The notes: generated by a model from the sequence alone, not told the origin. Counted from the stretch's first letter, positions 26,817 to 37,861 are shown. The stretch: DNA of 64,000 bases from Buxus sempervirens (GCA_947561395.2 OX387190.1:39048392-39112391); one strand, 5' to 3'. Numbers and translations are program-made.

Positions 26817-27949
26817 TGTTCCTCCGAAATTGGGTCGGTTGGACACATGGCGATGTTGATAATGTGTTTCTGCGCGGGCGTGCCAATATCAATTGATACA
26901 AAGGTTTTGGGTCGGATCCTGACCCCGGGCATCTGTTCCGAATCTAAACCGAAGTCCGTTTAGCCGTACTGCAAATCACCTGTAATAAAATCGGTTAGGC
27001 GATAGAATGAAGATTAGGGGTTTAGTCTTCGTTTGGGTTCTTATACGTGTTTAAAAGTTAAAGCAGTCAATGGCATAGTACTTTATTATAAAATCGGCCG
27101 ATGACACACAACCGTAGATTACAATAGATAATCCTCAAAAGTAATTGAAAAATAAAGTCACCGAAACTAACAGGACCGGCCTTTCCTGTCCTTATAGCCG
27201 TGATCGGGGTATAAGGGAAGGATTCAGGGGGCGGCTGTTAGCCAGGATAAACTTGGGGGTTCATTTAGGATTGCTGTTTAGCCGAAAATCCGTGAGTCAT
27301 CTGGCTTGATTGAAGTCGGTCTCAGGACCGGTTGCTTGGAATCCTGTAGTTGTAATCGGAGTACAGAATCGCGAGTCAGGGGTGGTCTCAACCTACTTGC
27401 CAGTGGCAGGGTTCTGAAGTCAATCGGAGTAAACAGGGGCCTAGAGTGTCACTGCGACTGGAAGCAGTGAGAAAAGTCCTAATTTATCCTTCTTTCTATA
27501 GTTTCGTGTGTAGGAGACGGGATAAAGATAAAAAAATGATCAAATTAGCATTATGATAACCGGTTGCGGTTTTTTGATGGAGGTTCTCCTTGAGCTCTTC
27601 GAATTTGTGCCTTTTATAGCCATTTCTGACGGTTTCTCAACGTCCCACTCTTGCACGATTTTCATATAGGTTATTCATCTGCAGTTTTCTATTTGCGAGA
27701 GATAACTTCTAGGCCACGATCATAAACGACTAACTTCCTTGCTCGCAGTCGCTCATTTTCTAACGGTCGACTTTCTACTGATGGTGACGTGATCCCTTGA
27801 AAATATGAGGACAGTTGTCGTATGTGCTTACGTGGCTTCGGCTGAGTATCTGGCCTACCTGTATGCCGACGTGATCTATCTGATTGAGTAAGGTCATGTA
27901 GATGCCACGTGGATTTTTCTTATTTGTTGGTCTGCGGAGGGTGTCAACA
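26817..27949 (+). mobile_element. Solo LTR (family A), target duplication GTAAC
   Basis: A 1133-bp block starts TGTTCCTCCG and ends GGTGTCAACA, flanked by the 5-bp direct repeat GTAAC (26812-26816 and 27950-27954). Its interior aligns along its length with 36701-37861. TG...CA ends plus a perfect 5-bp duplication and no internal gag-pol point to a solo LTR left by unequal recombination. Superfamily is not determinable from the LTR alone. Short open frames inside are not genes. Confidence 0.85.
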
Positions 27950-28317
27950 GTAACAAATTGTTTTGGTTGAGATATGGTGCTACTAATACACAAGGTTTCT
28001 CCATGAAAAATAGGTTGCCACCTAGCTACATTTAGGGGTGAAGCTACATAGTGCTTAGGCCAAAAATTACAAAAAATTAATGTATAGTTAACATATATAT
28101 AGTTTTGCAGTCTTTAAAATTTTTAATTTGCTCCCACTATCACGTTAATCCCAACCATTTATCTTCTATTTTTAGTTCAAAGATGTACTTTGCCCACCTT
28201 AAATGAATATTCTGGCTACGCTACTGGCTACATGCATATCTCTATGGCACCACTTGGTTGGTGCTTGGTATACTTAACATCGCAAACAATTTCATTATAT
28301 ATTAGGGATAAAAGCTT

Positions 28318-28728
28318 GGGAAATTTAATTTTTAGTGGTACTTTATCAAACTATTTAAGATTTAGTAGGCAAAGTTTTGAGTTTTAACTTTTAATACACC
28401 TTTATCAAAATAATTAATTTTTAATGTCATTTCACTGTTACAGATAAATTCTTCCAAAATTACCCTTATACAATTTACTTCCGAGACTTGTACAAGCAAT
28501 AAATTGACTTGTACAAGCCATTTTAGACTTGTACAAGTCAAGAAAGTGATTTGTACAAGTCATTTGGATAAGTGACGTAAGGGCATTTTTGGAATAGTTG
28601 AATTGTAATAGTGAAATGACACTAAAAATTAATTATTTTGATAAAGGTGTACTAAAAGTTAAAACTCAAAATTTTGCCGACTAAATCTTAAATAGTTTAA
28701 TAAAGTACCACTAAAAATTAAATTTCCC
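28318..28728. mobile_element. MULE-type foldback MITE, 9-bp target duplication
   Basis: Terminal inverted repeats of about 125 bp begin GGGAAATTTAATTTTTAGTG and pair almost perfectly. They are flanked by the 9-bp direct repeat TAAAAGCTT (28309-28317 and 28729-28737), the size typical of Mutator-like elements. The loop carries three copies of GACTTGTACAAG plus a variant (TGATTTGTACAAGTC), with the palindrome core TTGTACAA. No transposase is encoded. Confidence 0.88.
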
Positions 28729-29560
28729 TAAAAGCTTCTCGTTATTTCTTAAAATTAATAGGCCTCACCTACTTTCTTATTTGATGGTACGTAGGATGCA
28801 TGAAATGTTACATTTTATACAATTAGTGATGGCACGTGTATAATGCATGTCCTAAACCCAATAACTATAGCATAGAAGTAGGGTGGGGTTTAAATTTAAA
28901 AGTGGAAAGAACGGTAGATATTGTGGTTATAGTTTGGGATTATTTTGATTGTGAAGGGCAATCTTTGGAAAAGACAAAAAAAAGGAAAAGTCGGAATCTG
29001 GGAAATATTTATCCCAGTTGGCTTTACTAATATTATAGATTAGTTGATGGCACGTACAATACTACATGTAAAGAATCCAAAAATAGGGTATGACTAATTA
29101 TTTGGAACATTCAAGGACTTAAAATTTTTTAAAGGATATTCATTAGAGAGCAAAAAATAAAAAAATACATTAAGTTAGTCTTATGGAAATATATTATAAT
29201 AAGGCGTTATAAAAATTGTTTTGGGAAAAGCAAATCTAGATTTCAAACTTTTCCAAGAGGTTTTAGGGTAGATACATGTAGGCGCACCTAAAGCACCATT
29301 TAAATTGACTTTTCATGTGGAGTAGCATCACCCATATCATAGTTTCCGAACGATTCGAAACATCTCTTCCTCAATTATGTTCATATTATGGTGATTTTTT
29401 TTTATGGTAAACTCATATTATGGTGATGAATATATGTTGTAGCCAAATTTGTATAAATGAAATTTGTTTTTTAATTTTAATTATAAAAAAATTAGATCAG
29501 ACAGGGCCTAGGAAGGCACGGATTGTGGGTCATGTCGTGCAAGCTCATTTGGCGAGCGTT

Positions 29561-29679
29561 CATCCTCTGCAGCGCATGCTGCGTACACCCCCTCACATTT
29601 AGTGGGGGGCCCACCATACATTTGGGGGGCCCCACACGATCATGTGAGGGGCTGTCTACAGCATGCGCTGTAGACGATG
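29561..29679. repeat. GC-rich foldback with 37-nt arms
   Basis: The left arm 29561-29597 (containing AGCGCATGCTGCG) pairs with the right arm 29643-29679 (CAGCATGCGCTGTAGACGATG) with few mismatches. The loop holds GGGGGGCCCAC and GGGGGGCCCCAC. It is probably a small MITE; no target duplication was recognised. Confidence 0.65.
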
Positions 29680-30357
29680 CCCTTTCTCATTTGGCATGCG
29701 TATCTCGAGCTGCATATCATTATCCTTTGGCACTTTGGCATTCGTGCGTGGGTATATTTATCGGAATTGCCTTTTTTGAGTATGACATATGGTTTAATTT
29801 ACTAGTGCCCGTCTCCATTGTCGGGCCCGCTGGATAAAGCTGGCACTATCTAGTAATCACCGCCTGGGAGTCCTAATAATCGCCAACGCACGGTACAGGC
29901 CTACAGGGTACTTACAATATTGTTAAGTGGCCGGTCTTACATAGAAGATGATCAAAAGAACTTTCTAATCATCAAACAATCATGATCACCAACGTCAGTT
30001 GCACCGTTTGAACGGGTAACCCGCCCACCCCGACCCAAATGGCTAAAGTTTGGTATCATCAAATTCAGGTTAGGGTTAACCCGACCCAGCCCCAAACCTG
30101 AACTTAGTGTATCAAAAATATGATTTTAATATATATCATATATATAAAAAATATATATTTGATGAATAAATATACTATATATTTGATATATTATATTTAG
30201 AAATAGTATTTAACATTTTTTTTTAATATAACCGGATCAAGCCTAATCCCACCAACCCAATAAGGCGTGTTAGGGTTTGGTATTGTCTAAACTCTTTGGA
30301 GGGCGGGCTCGGGTTTATCCAAACCCGCTCTCCTCGCCATCCATGTTGAGTATTTAG

Positions 30358-30903
30358 TAGGGCTGGCAATGGGTTGGATATATATCCGAATCCGATCTGA
30401 AATTACCGAATTCGGATACAGGATTTAGATCCACGATTCGGATACGGATCTCGAATTTCGGATTCGAATTTTTTCGGATTCGGATATACGTGTATCTGAT
30501 CCGAAAAAGATCCAAACCGAAAACATACTTATAATATATATAAATTTAGCCCAGATCATGGTTCAACCATAAGTTAAAAAGGGTTAAATCATCATTTGAT
30601 CATTAGACACTTGAATTTGTGTTAAAATTTATAGTTAAATTTACTTTAATTGTTAAAATTGTTTTTTAAAGTTTCATGTTCAAACAGGCTCGAATTCGAA
30701 TTTCAGTTTTGAATTCGGATTTAGGATCAGATATCGGATCGAATTCGGATTTCGAATATTCATTGAATTTCGAATTTGGATTTAAGTATTAAAGATCCGT
30801 CGGATATCGGATCGAATTTGGATATCGGTAAATTTTTTTCGGATCGGATTCGAATCTTAGCAGATCCGTACCATATTCGACCGATTGCCGATTACCACCC
30901 CTA
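30358..30903. mobile_element. hAT-type non-autonomous element, 8-bp target duplication
   Basis: Ends TAGGGCTGGCAATGGG... and the reverse complement of the right end TAGGGGTGGTAATCGG form short terminal inverted repeats. They are flanked by the 8-bp direct repeat GTATTTAG (30350-30357 and 30904-30911), as expected for hAT elements. The body is saturated with GGATTCGGAT-type words and encodes nothing. It ends about 390 bases upstream of the FAAL-like gene's TATA box. Confidence 0.85.
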
Positions 30904-31293
30904 GTATTTAGTGCTGTACAGTTAGCCGGGTCGAAGAAGTTAAAAACTCATAGTATGGAAACGGGATAATGTGAGGAATATGCTTTGGAATGGGAATCGC
31001 GTCACAATCGCATGGGAAAACAAACAGAGTGAACGAGTCTAAAAACATGAAGACGCGATTTTAAGATAGAACTTATGAGCCAAACGCCAAACCGAGTGTG
31101 AGATATTCTTTCTCAAGTGGGATATTCTTTCCCTCGAGATGCCACGCATTTGTTAGTTCACATCCAGTAGGATTTTTATCTTTCATGGGATTGATTAAAA
31201 ATTTACAAATATGCCATTTACAATACACATGGCTTGATCTCAATTGCGCATTTTTACACTACACAAGCTGGTATCAATCAGACCCTTTCCTCG

Positions 31294-31301
31294 TATAAAT
31301 A
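31294..31301 (+). promoter_or_regulatory. TATA box of the FAAL-like gene
   Basis: TATAAATA lies 8 bases before a first in-frame ATG at 31309 and 68 bases before the ATG at 31369. Plant transcription starts about 30 bases downstream of TATA, so the ATG at 31309 should not be in the mRNA. This site decides the start codon of the downstream gene. Confidence 0.7.
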
Positions 31302-31368
31302 GAGCCCCATGGATAGGCATTTAGGATATGAACTAGCATGTTTTTGCAGATCAACATTCAATAACAAC

Positions 31369-33357
31369 ATGGGAGACAACGTGATGAAATACGAGAACTA
31401 TGATCCTTGCTTCCCTGACCAACCTGTTGTCGACTTGTATCTCCCTGTGTGGGCGAGACACCCCTCGTTTCGGTCCAAGCCGGCATTCGTATGGGTCGAC
31501 GATGGTGCGATGATCGACGGTGATCATGGGCGGAATAGGGTGTCATCCCTCACTTTCTATCAACTCAATTACTCCGTTCAGTCCATATCTTCCAACCTAC
31601 TGATACATCTGCAGAGAGGAGAAACTGTTCTCATTCTTTGCTCTCCAGGGCTCCAACTGGTTCAGATCCTCTTTGGCTGCCAAAGAGCCGGCCTTTTGAG
31701 CGTTCCAATCATGCCTCCGGATCCTTACTTTGCCACGGATAGTCGTCACCACCTTGTTAGAGTTCTATTACAGACTAAGCCTAAGGCAGCCATTGCAGAC
31801 AAGGACTACATCGCAAGCGTTCAGCGATATATCTCATCTTCTCCCAAGGATAAACAGCTCTGCGATTTGTTGCAGAAGCTGAAGTGGGTATCGGTCGATG
31901 ATATCGATGATCACGTGGCTGACTCAAAATCGGATTCTTCAATGTATCATGGTTGCAAACCACAGGACGTGTATCTCATCCAGTACACGTCCGGTGCAAC
32001 TGGAATCCCTAAGCCTGTGCTTGTCACCGCCGGATCCGCAGCTCACAATGTTAGAGCCGCAAGGAAGGCCTACGATCTTCACCCAAATAGTATTATCGTC
32101 TCCTGGTTGCCTCAGTACCATGACTGTGGCCTTATGTTTCTGTTACTAACGATTGTATCTGGTGCAACCTGTGTTCTGACCTCACCGTCGGCGTTTGTCC
32201 TCCGGCCTAGGCTATGGCTAGAGCTAATTACCGAGTTCAAGGCAACTTGCAGTCCTGTTCCCTCCTTCGCGTTGCCTCTTGTGGTTCGACGAGGTGGGAT
32301 CGATAAAGGTACCCTACCCATAAAACTCTGGAGCTTGAGAAACTTGATTATCGTTAACGAGCCCATCTATAGATCCTACATTGATGAATTCGTCAATGAA
32401 TTTACTCATGTTGGGTTGAGGCCTTCCTCTATCTCTCCATCTTATGGCCTCGCCGAGAACGGAACCTTCGTGTCGACGGCGTGGAGAAGCATTAATGGCG
32501 AGTCTGGTAGTTTCCCGAACGTTCCATCATACAACAAGCTCTTACCTAGTGCAAGGCTCGCCGGGATGAACCCAGAGTACAGTGAACTCGAAGAAGAGGA
32601 AGAAGAGATTGAAATTATAGTTGTGAATGAAGAGACATGCGAGCCAGTTGATGATGGAATTGAAGGAGAGATATGGGTTTCTTCTCCGAGTAACGCGTCG
32701 GGGTATCTGGGTCACCCTTCTTTAACGCAGGAGGTGTTTCATGGGAGACTCAGAAACAAGGTCAGTCGACGCTACGTCCGAACCGGAGACAGAGGAGTTG
32801 TTCGAGGAGAAGAGAGGTATCTCTTCGTGGTGGGTCGATGTGCAGACGTCATTAAAGTCCAACATGGACGAGAACTGCATCCTCATTACTTGGAAACCAC
32901 AGCTTACGAAAGCAACCCAAAGATTCTGAGAGGGGGTTGCCTTGCGGCATTTCAGATTTCAAGGAAGTTAGTGGTGGTTGCAGAGCTGCTGAGATCTGAG
33001 CCTTCTGAGGTTGAGCATAATGAGTTGAGGAAGGCATGTGAAGGGATCAAAGATGCAGTTGTTAAGGAGTGGAACGTTGAAATTGGGTTAGTGGTGTTCG
33101 TTAAGAGTGGGAATGTTCCAAAGACCACTTCGGGGAAGATACAGAGATGGGCAGCAGAGCACAAGTTTGTGAGAGGCGAACTGAACATAGTGACAAAGAT
33201 TCAATTCTCTGCACACAAGAGTTTGCCATCGTTGAGAGACAAGGAAGAACCAGAAGAAATGGGGAGTAGCAGAGTGGTAGATGGAGACAGCGAAGAGCCC
33301 AAACTTGCACTGATCTCAAGCGCTCGCAATCGTCTCTCCCTCCTCTCGTCACTGTGA
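31369..33357 (+). CDS. Fatty-acyl-AMP ligase-like (FAAL) adenylate-forming enzyme
   Basis: Intronless gene of 662 codons from the ATG at 31369, which sits in a good plant context (AACATGGG). Family knowledge: these enzymes activate fatty acids as acyl-adenylates. Motifs in order: the A3 phosphate loop YTSGATGIPKPV (about residues 206-217), WLPQYHD (about 246), a SPSAFVLRPRLWL segment typical of FAALs and FadD-like enzymes, SYGLAE (about 358-363), RTGDRG (about 471-476) and a C-terminal PKTTSGK with the A10 lysine near residue 590, so the active site looks complete. The A3 loop has Pro where Gly is usual (PKP for PKG). An acidic E-rich insertion lies near residue 406. No acyl-carrier or other domain is fused. 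The physiological substrate is unknown. Codon use is richer in GC than its flanks. Confidence 0.85.
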   Translation: MGDNVMKYENYDPCFPDQPVVDLYLPVWARHPSFRSKPAFVWVDDGAMIDGDHGRNRVSSLTFYQLNYSVQSISSNLLIHLQRGETVLILCSPGLQLVQILFGCQRAGLLSVPIMPPDPYFATDSRHHLVRVLLQTKPKAAIADKDYIASVQRYISSSPKDKQLCDLLQKLKWVSVDDIDDHVADSKSDSSMYHGCKPQDVYLIQYTSGATGIPKPVLVTAGSAAHNVRAARKAYDLHPNSIIVSWLPQYHDCGLMFLLLTIVSGATCVLTSPSAFVLRPRLWLELITEFKATCSPVPSFALPLVVRRGGIDKGTLPIKLWSLRNLIIVNEPIYRSYIDEFVNEFTHVGLRPSSISPSYGLAENGTFVSTAWRSINGESGSFPNVPSYNKLLPSARLAGMNPEYSELEEEEEEIEIIVVNEETCEPVDDGIEGEIWVSSPSNASGYLGHPSLTQEVFHGRLRNKVSRRYVRTGDRGVVRGEERYLFVVGRCADVIKVQHGRELHPHYLETTAYESNPKILRGGCLAAFQISRKLVVVAELLRSEPSEVEHNELRKACEGIKDAVVKEWNVEIGLVVFVKSGNVPKTTSGKIQRWAAEHKFVRGELNIVTKIQFSAHKSLPSLRDKEEPEEMGSSRVVDGDSEEPKLALISSARNRLSLLSSL

Positions 33358-33644
33358 GCGGATCCTACGTGGGTGCAGTCGATTTCCAGGAGGATTTGGG
33401 TTCGGTAAGGGTGAGTATGGCGAAATCAGACGATCCCATGTCAACAATTTTGGTGAAATGGGAAAGGTCCTTAGATTTTTCCTTTCTAATCTTAAAAAGG
33501 CCAAAAAGAAAAGAAGACGTTAATTTTTTTTTTTTGGTGGATAGAAGACGTTAATTACTTGTATGATCAGTTTAGTAACTTTTTAATTAACGGAACAGAA
33601 TATTGTTTACCCCTCCAAATTTCAAAGGTACGTTTGTCATTCCC

Positions 33645-33728
33645 CATATAATGAAATTAATGATTTGAAATATTGAGGGTTAGTGTCATATAATGAAATT
33701 AATGATTTGAAATATTGAGGGTTAGTGT
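33645..33728. repeat. 42-bp tandem duplication
   Basis: The unit beginning CATATAATGAAATTAATGAT occurs twice head to tail without a difference that I could see. The GTTAG target site of the adjacent solo LTR lies in the second unit. Confidence 0.9.
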
Positions 33729-35731
33729 TGACAAAAAAATTTGTAATCTTTGATCGAATACGATTTCACCCATTTGTGCGGGGTTTTTATTTTATAGGGT
33801 GCGGACCTACTCAAGATTGTTGATCCTTAATTACATTCTAGGCTATAGGAACACCCTTTGATTCTAACTCTCAAAGTCTACTAATGGAAATTGTGTTGGT
33901 TTATTTTTATTTGCCGCTGAACCCAATGTTCGGGCTGCCTACGTACCCAAGTATTTGGGATCAAGCCATATCGTAGTTCAAATGGGTTTTGAATTTGAGT
34001 TTGATTTGGTCACAAGGATCCAGTTTAGGTTTGGTTTGAACCGTAGAGGAAACGGTTTGATTTGGTTTCAATTGTTTGGACCACAAAGATCCGGTTTGGT
34101 TTTGTTTGATTTAGAAATTTGAACCATAGAAGAAATGGTTTAACTTTAGTTTCTTTTGAAGTATAGGTTGTATGAGAACTGGTTTGGACCGGTTTTAGTT
34201 GTTTGGTTTATACAAGACTTGGTTTGGCTTAATGCCATGACTTATACAATTTTAGTTCTAGGACGATTCCGGTCCGATTTAGTTTTAGGACGATCCTGGT
34301 CCAATTTAGTTTAAAGGACGATTCCAGTCCGATTTAGTTTTAGGACGATTCCGGTCCAATTTAGTTTTAGGACGATTCCGGTCCAATTTAGTTTAAAGTA
34401 CGATTCCGGTCCGATTTAGTTTTAGGACGATTCCGGTCCAATTTAGAACTCTTTTGGTTCAAATTGGGATATTTGGATTTGATTTAAAAGGCTTTAGTTC
34501 AATTGAGGATTTTGGTTCAATTGCAAAAGAAGCCGGTCTAATTTAGAATACTTTGAACCACTTTTAATGAAGGAAAGATGGGTATTTGATTTTTCCACTA
34601 ATGCTTTGGGTGCAATTTAGGTTGATTTGGGTTCCAGAAGGCTTCAAGGATTTTTGGGAATTTTTCTGGAATTTTCCGGGTTGAATTCGGCTTGAAAATG
34701 GGTTGAAAATCCAAAAATATGGGTTTCTAAGTAATATGGGGCAGGCGGTTCGGGCCAGGACCTGCGGGTTTGGCCGGACTGGGCACGTGCAATCCCATTT
34801 CAGGGCCCATGCCCCCTTTTTGTTCTTGGGCCAGATAGTTAAGACCCACTTGGGTCCTGTGCGACCGGGTTGACGCGCGAGCATGCGCGCGCCTGGCCCA
34901 ACGCACGTATAAAGGCTTGTTTGGCCTGCCTTCTCTTTCTGTTTTGAGCTGGAAATGCCTTGGACTCGGCTTGATGGGCGCGCGTGCGACCTCGGCTTAC
35001 GCCCAAACACATTGGGCCCGTGCCTGTGCATGGCCCACGCGCGGCCCATGGCGCCCCAGGCACTCCTTGCCGGGCATGCATCGCCGGAAACATGCTACCA
35101 ACAGTTAAAATCGTCAAAAAATTGCGCCTGAGTGCTGCCATGACTTCTCAGACACGTTTTTGTCCCTTTTTTCTGCTTCTGAACCATTTTTGGCATGTTG
35201 GATGAGTTTCTGCATATCTGAAACTCCTTTTCCTTGGTTTCAAAACTACGGGGAGATGAGATAACACCTTTTTTAAGATGTTTTGTTGGATGAAGACTGT
35301 CGGAATCTAAAACTGTAGATATAGATGAGATGGGTCTTCCAACAACCAAGGGATTTTTATCTCATTATCTCTTTAGGGACTCTGACGTAAGGGTTTGAAG
35401 AGATTTTAGGGAAGAAACAAGGAAAATTCTATACATATCTTACCGTAGATTCTCGTTGGATATTCTTCTTTCTTTATCTCCTTCTATTCTTCTCAATCTT
35501 TTCGCCCAAATCTTTATGCAACTTTCCGTCCTCTCGCTCTTGAGATTCATCCCCTTCTTATAGGGAGTGGGGTAGTTTCTCGACTACCCCATGTACAAAT
35601 ACATGGGTTTTGTGTGGGAAGTTTTCTAACTTCCCACAACAACCCACGTTTCTCCATCCAATTTTTTTATTATTATATTATATATATATATATATATATT
35701 TTTTTTTTTTTTGAAAAATGACGTGTCAACA
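33726..35731. mobile_element. 2-kb solo LTR (family B), target duplication GTTAG
   Basis: A block begins TGTTGACA and ends TGTCAACA, perfect 8-bp inverted ends, and is flanked by the 5-bp direct repeat GTTAG (33721-33725 and 35732-35736). It spans 2006 bp. It contains a 27-bp minisatellite (34252-34446), a GC-rich block (about 34730-35080) and a TATAAA at about 34908. Open frames of up to about 160 codons in the GC-rich block resemble no protein and appear fortuitous. No second LTR or pol is present, so it is a solo LTR. Confidence 0.85.
34252..34446. repeat. 27-bp minisatellite, seven units, inside the solo LTR
   Basis: Seven consecutive units of the type AGGACGATTCCGGTCC(A/G)ATTTAG, with single-base variants. 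The surrounding 33960-34560 is low-complexity GGTTTGGTTT-type DNA. Confidence 0.92.
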
Positions 35732-36070
35732 GTTAGGATCGTCATAACTGATAGTAAAAATTTATAAAACTGATGAAGAACCTGGAAAGAAAAAATTTTT
35801 GAATAAAAAATTGTATATGAGGTAAGTCCTTCAATGTACGACGACAAATGAAATGTGAAGCATGCAATGGACATGGAAGGCTCTTATTGTACATAATTCC
35901 AATGCAAATTTTGTTAATCCCATTGGCTTGTATGTAGATTATTTAATTGATATTATTATTATTATTGCTTACAACATTGAGTTGTCTTTTTGTCGTATTG
36001 TGACCTATACTTATAAAACCCCCTTAGAGTTTAAATAAATGAAATAACTAAGTATTAAGACAGAGATCCT

Positions 36071-36191
36071 CTGCACCCATGGGTAAATCCACGGTGGCAA
36101 CTGTGATTGGTTGGTTGATTTTAAAAAATAATTTTTATTTGCATAAAATAATTTTTAAAATTGAATCAACTAATCACAGCATGGGTGCATG
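36071..36191. mobile_element. Small foldback MITE
   Basis: CTGCACCCATG at the left pairs with CATGGGTGCA at the right, and CTGTGATTGGTTG with CAACTAATCACAG inside, with an AT-rich centre. Length is about 120 bp; no target duplication was assigned. Confidence 0.55.
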
Positions 36192-36700
36192 AACTTGTGA
36201 ATGATTTTAAGCACATAAGATTTAAGCAACAACAACTAAGAAAGGAGGAGAAAAAAGAAAAAAAGAAAAAAGAAAGAAAAAGGTGATATTGGTGATTTGG
36301 ACCCTCTTATGCTGTTTACGGATGGATATATCCTCCACTTTGTCATCATCGTTGGTGAGAAATTTTGAGAAGAAAGGGAGATCACATACGGAAGGTATAG
36401 CAGTATAGCACCACTACACTCGCCCGGAAAATGCCATATCGAACACATATATGTGGGTAGAATCACTTATCCTTTCATTCAATGAACTTTGAAAATTTCA
36501 TTTTCTTGACAGCGATTTAATTAATTTCCACGCATTTCTTCTTGTACCAAAATCTGGTTGGGATGTGTTTTGGGGGCGTGGCCCCTATTGAATTAGGCAT
36601 CCGTCCATCCGTTCCATGATGGTCCCATTGAATGGCACAAGAGGAAAAGGTCTCCCAATCGACAGGGTGAAGAGGAACGGAAGGTATTAATAATATGGTG

Positions 36701-37861
36701 TGTTGGTCTCAAATTGGTCCGGGCTCGACTCGTGGTCATGGGGATAATGTGTCTTTGTGCGGGCGTGTTAGTATCTTTCGATACAATGATTCGGGTCGGA
36801 TCCTGACCCTGGGCACCTGTTCCGGATCTAAACCGGCGTTGGTCCAGCCGTACTGCAAGTCACTTGTAATAAAACTGATTAGACGAGAGAATGAAGACAA
36901 GGGGTTTAGTCTTCATTTGGGTTCTTATTCGTGTTTGAAAGCGGTAGTAGACAATAAGAAAGTACTTTATTTAGATATCGGTCGCCCAAAATGCAACTAT
37001 TGATTACAACAAATTCTCAAGTAACTCAAAAGAAAATAAAACAAAATAAAATCAACTCGGTTGACAGTATCGGCCTTCCCTGACCTTATAGCCGTAATCG
37101 GAATATAAGGAAAGGAAGTAGGGGGTGTATTCTAACAGAGCTAATTCGGGTGGGTTCACCCAGGAATACTATTTAGCCAATGTTCCAACAATTACCTAGC
37201 CTGACCAAAGATGGTTTCAGGACCGGATGCTCGTATCTCTGTAACCGTAATCGGAGTACAGGATTAGGAGTTAGGGGTAGCCGCAATCTCCTTGCCGGTG
37301 GCAGGGTCTTTACTTCTATCGGAGTAAATAGTAGTCTGAAGTATCACTGCGATAGGAAGTAGTGAGAGGAGTCCTAAATTATCTTTTCTTGCTATAGTTT
37401 GGGTGTAGGAAACTGGATAGAGATCACGAATGATCGAGTTATAATCATAATAACCGGTTACGGTTGAATGGAGGTCATCCTTGAGCTTTTTGAGATTGTG
37501 CCTTTTATAACCGGATTTTGACGGTTGCTATCAACCCATGTTTGCATGAACTCTATGTCTGTTCCGAGAGTTATCTATCTGTTTTCTCTCGTCCATGTGA
37601 GATAACCTCTTTGCCATGATCGTAAACAAATAACTTCCTCGTCCATCGTTGCCTATCCATATGGTCTCGGCGGTTAATCCTGTATTGACGGTGACGTTAT
37701 CCCTTAAACGTAAGAGACTAGTTTTCTTGTTATATGTGCTTACGTGGCTTCGGTCGTGTGTTTGGCCTATGTAGACGTTGACGTGGCTTCTTTGATGAGT
37801 TTAGATCGTATAGGTGCCATGTGGCTTTCTTTCATTTTCTGGGCTATGGAGGGTGTAAACA
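36701..37861 (+). mobile_element. Solo LTR (family A, second copy)
   Basis: The segment aligns over its whole length with the solo LTR at 26817-27949, starting TGTTGGTCTC and ending GAGGGTGTAAACA. The five bases outside each end (TGGTG and CGATG) agree at only three positions, so the target duplication has decayed or the copy arose by recombination between elements. It is diverged from copy one by many substitutions. Confidence 0.78.

Noticed and set aside
31309-31368. The first ATG as the start of the FAAL-like protein
   Set aside because: It is only 8 bases after the TATA box, so it should precede the transcription start; the ATG at 31369 has better context and position.
34564-35141. Long minus-strand open frames (up to 161 codons) in the GC-rich block
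   Set aside because: They lie inside the solo LTR, overlap other frames, are Arg/Pro/Gly-biased from GC richness and resemble no protein.
26817-37861. The two family-A LTRs as the two ends of one 11-kb retrotransposon that captured the FAAL-like gene
   Set aside because: The left copy has its own perfect GTAAC duplication on both sides, the two copies are clearly diverged, and no gag, pol or primer-binding site lies between them. Independent solo LTRs explain this better.
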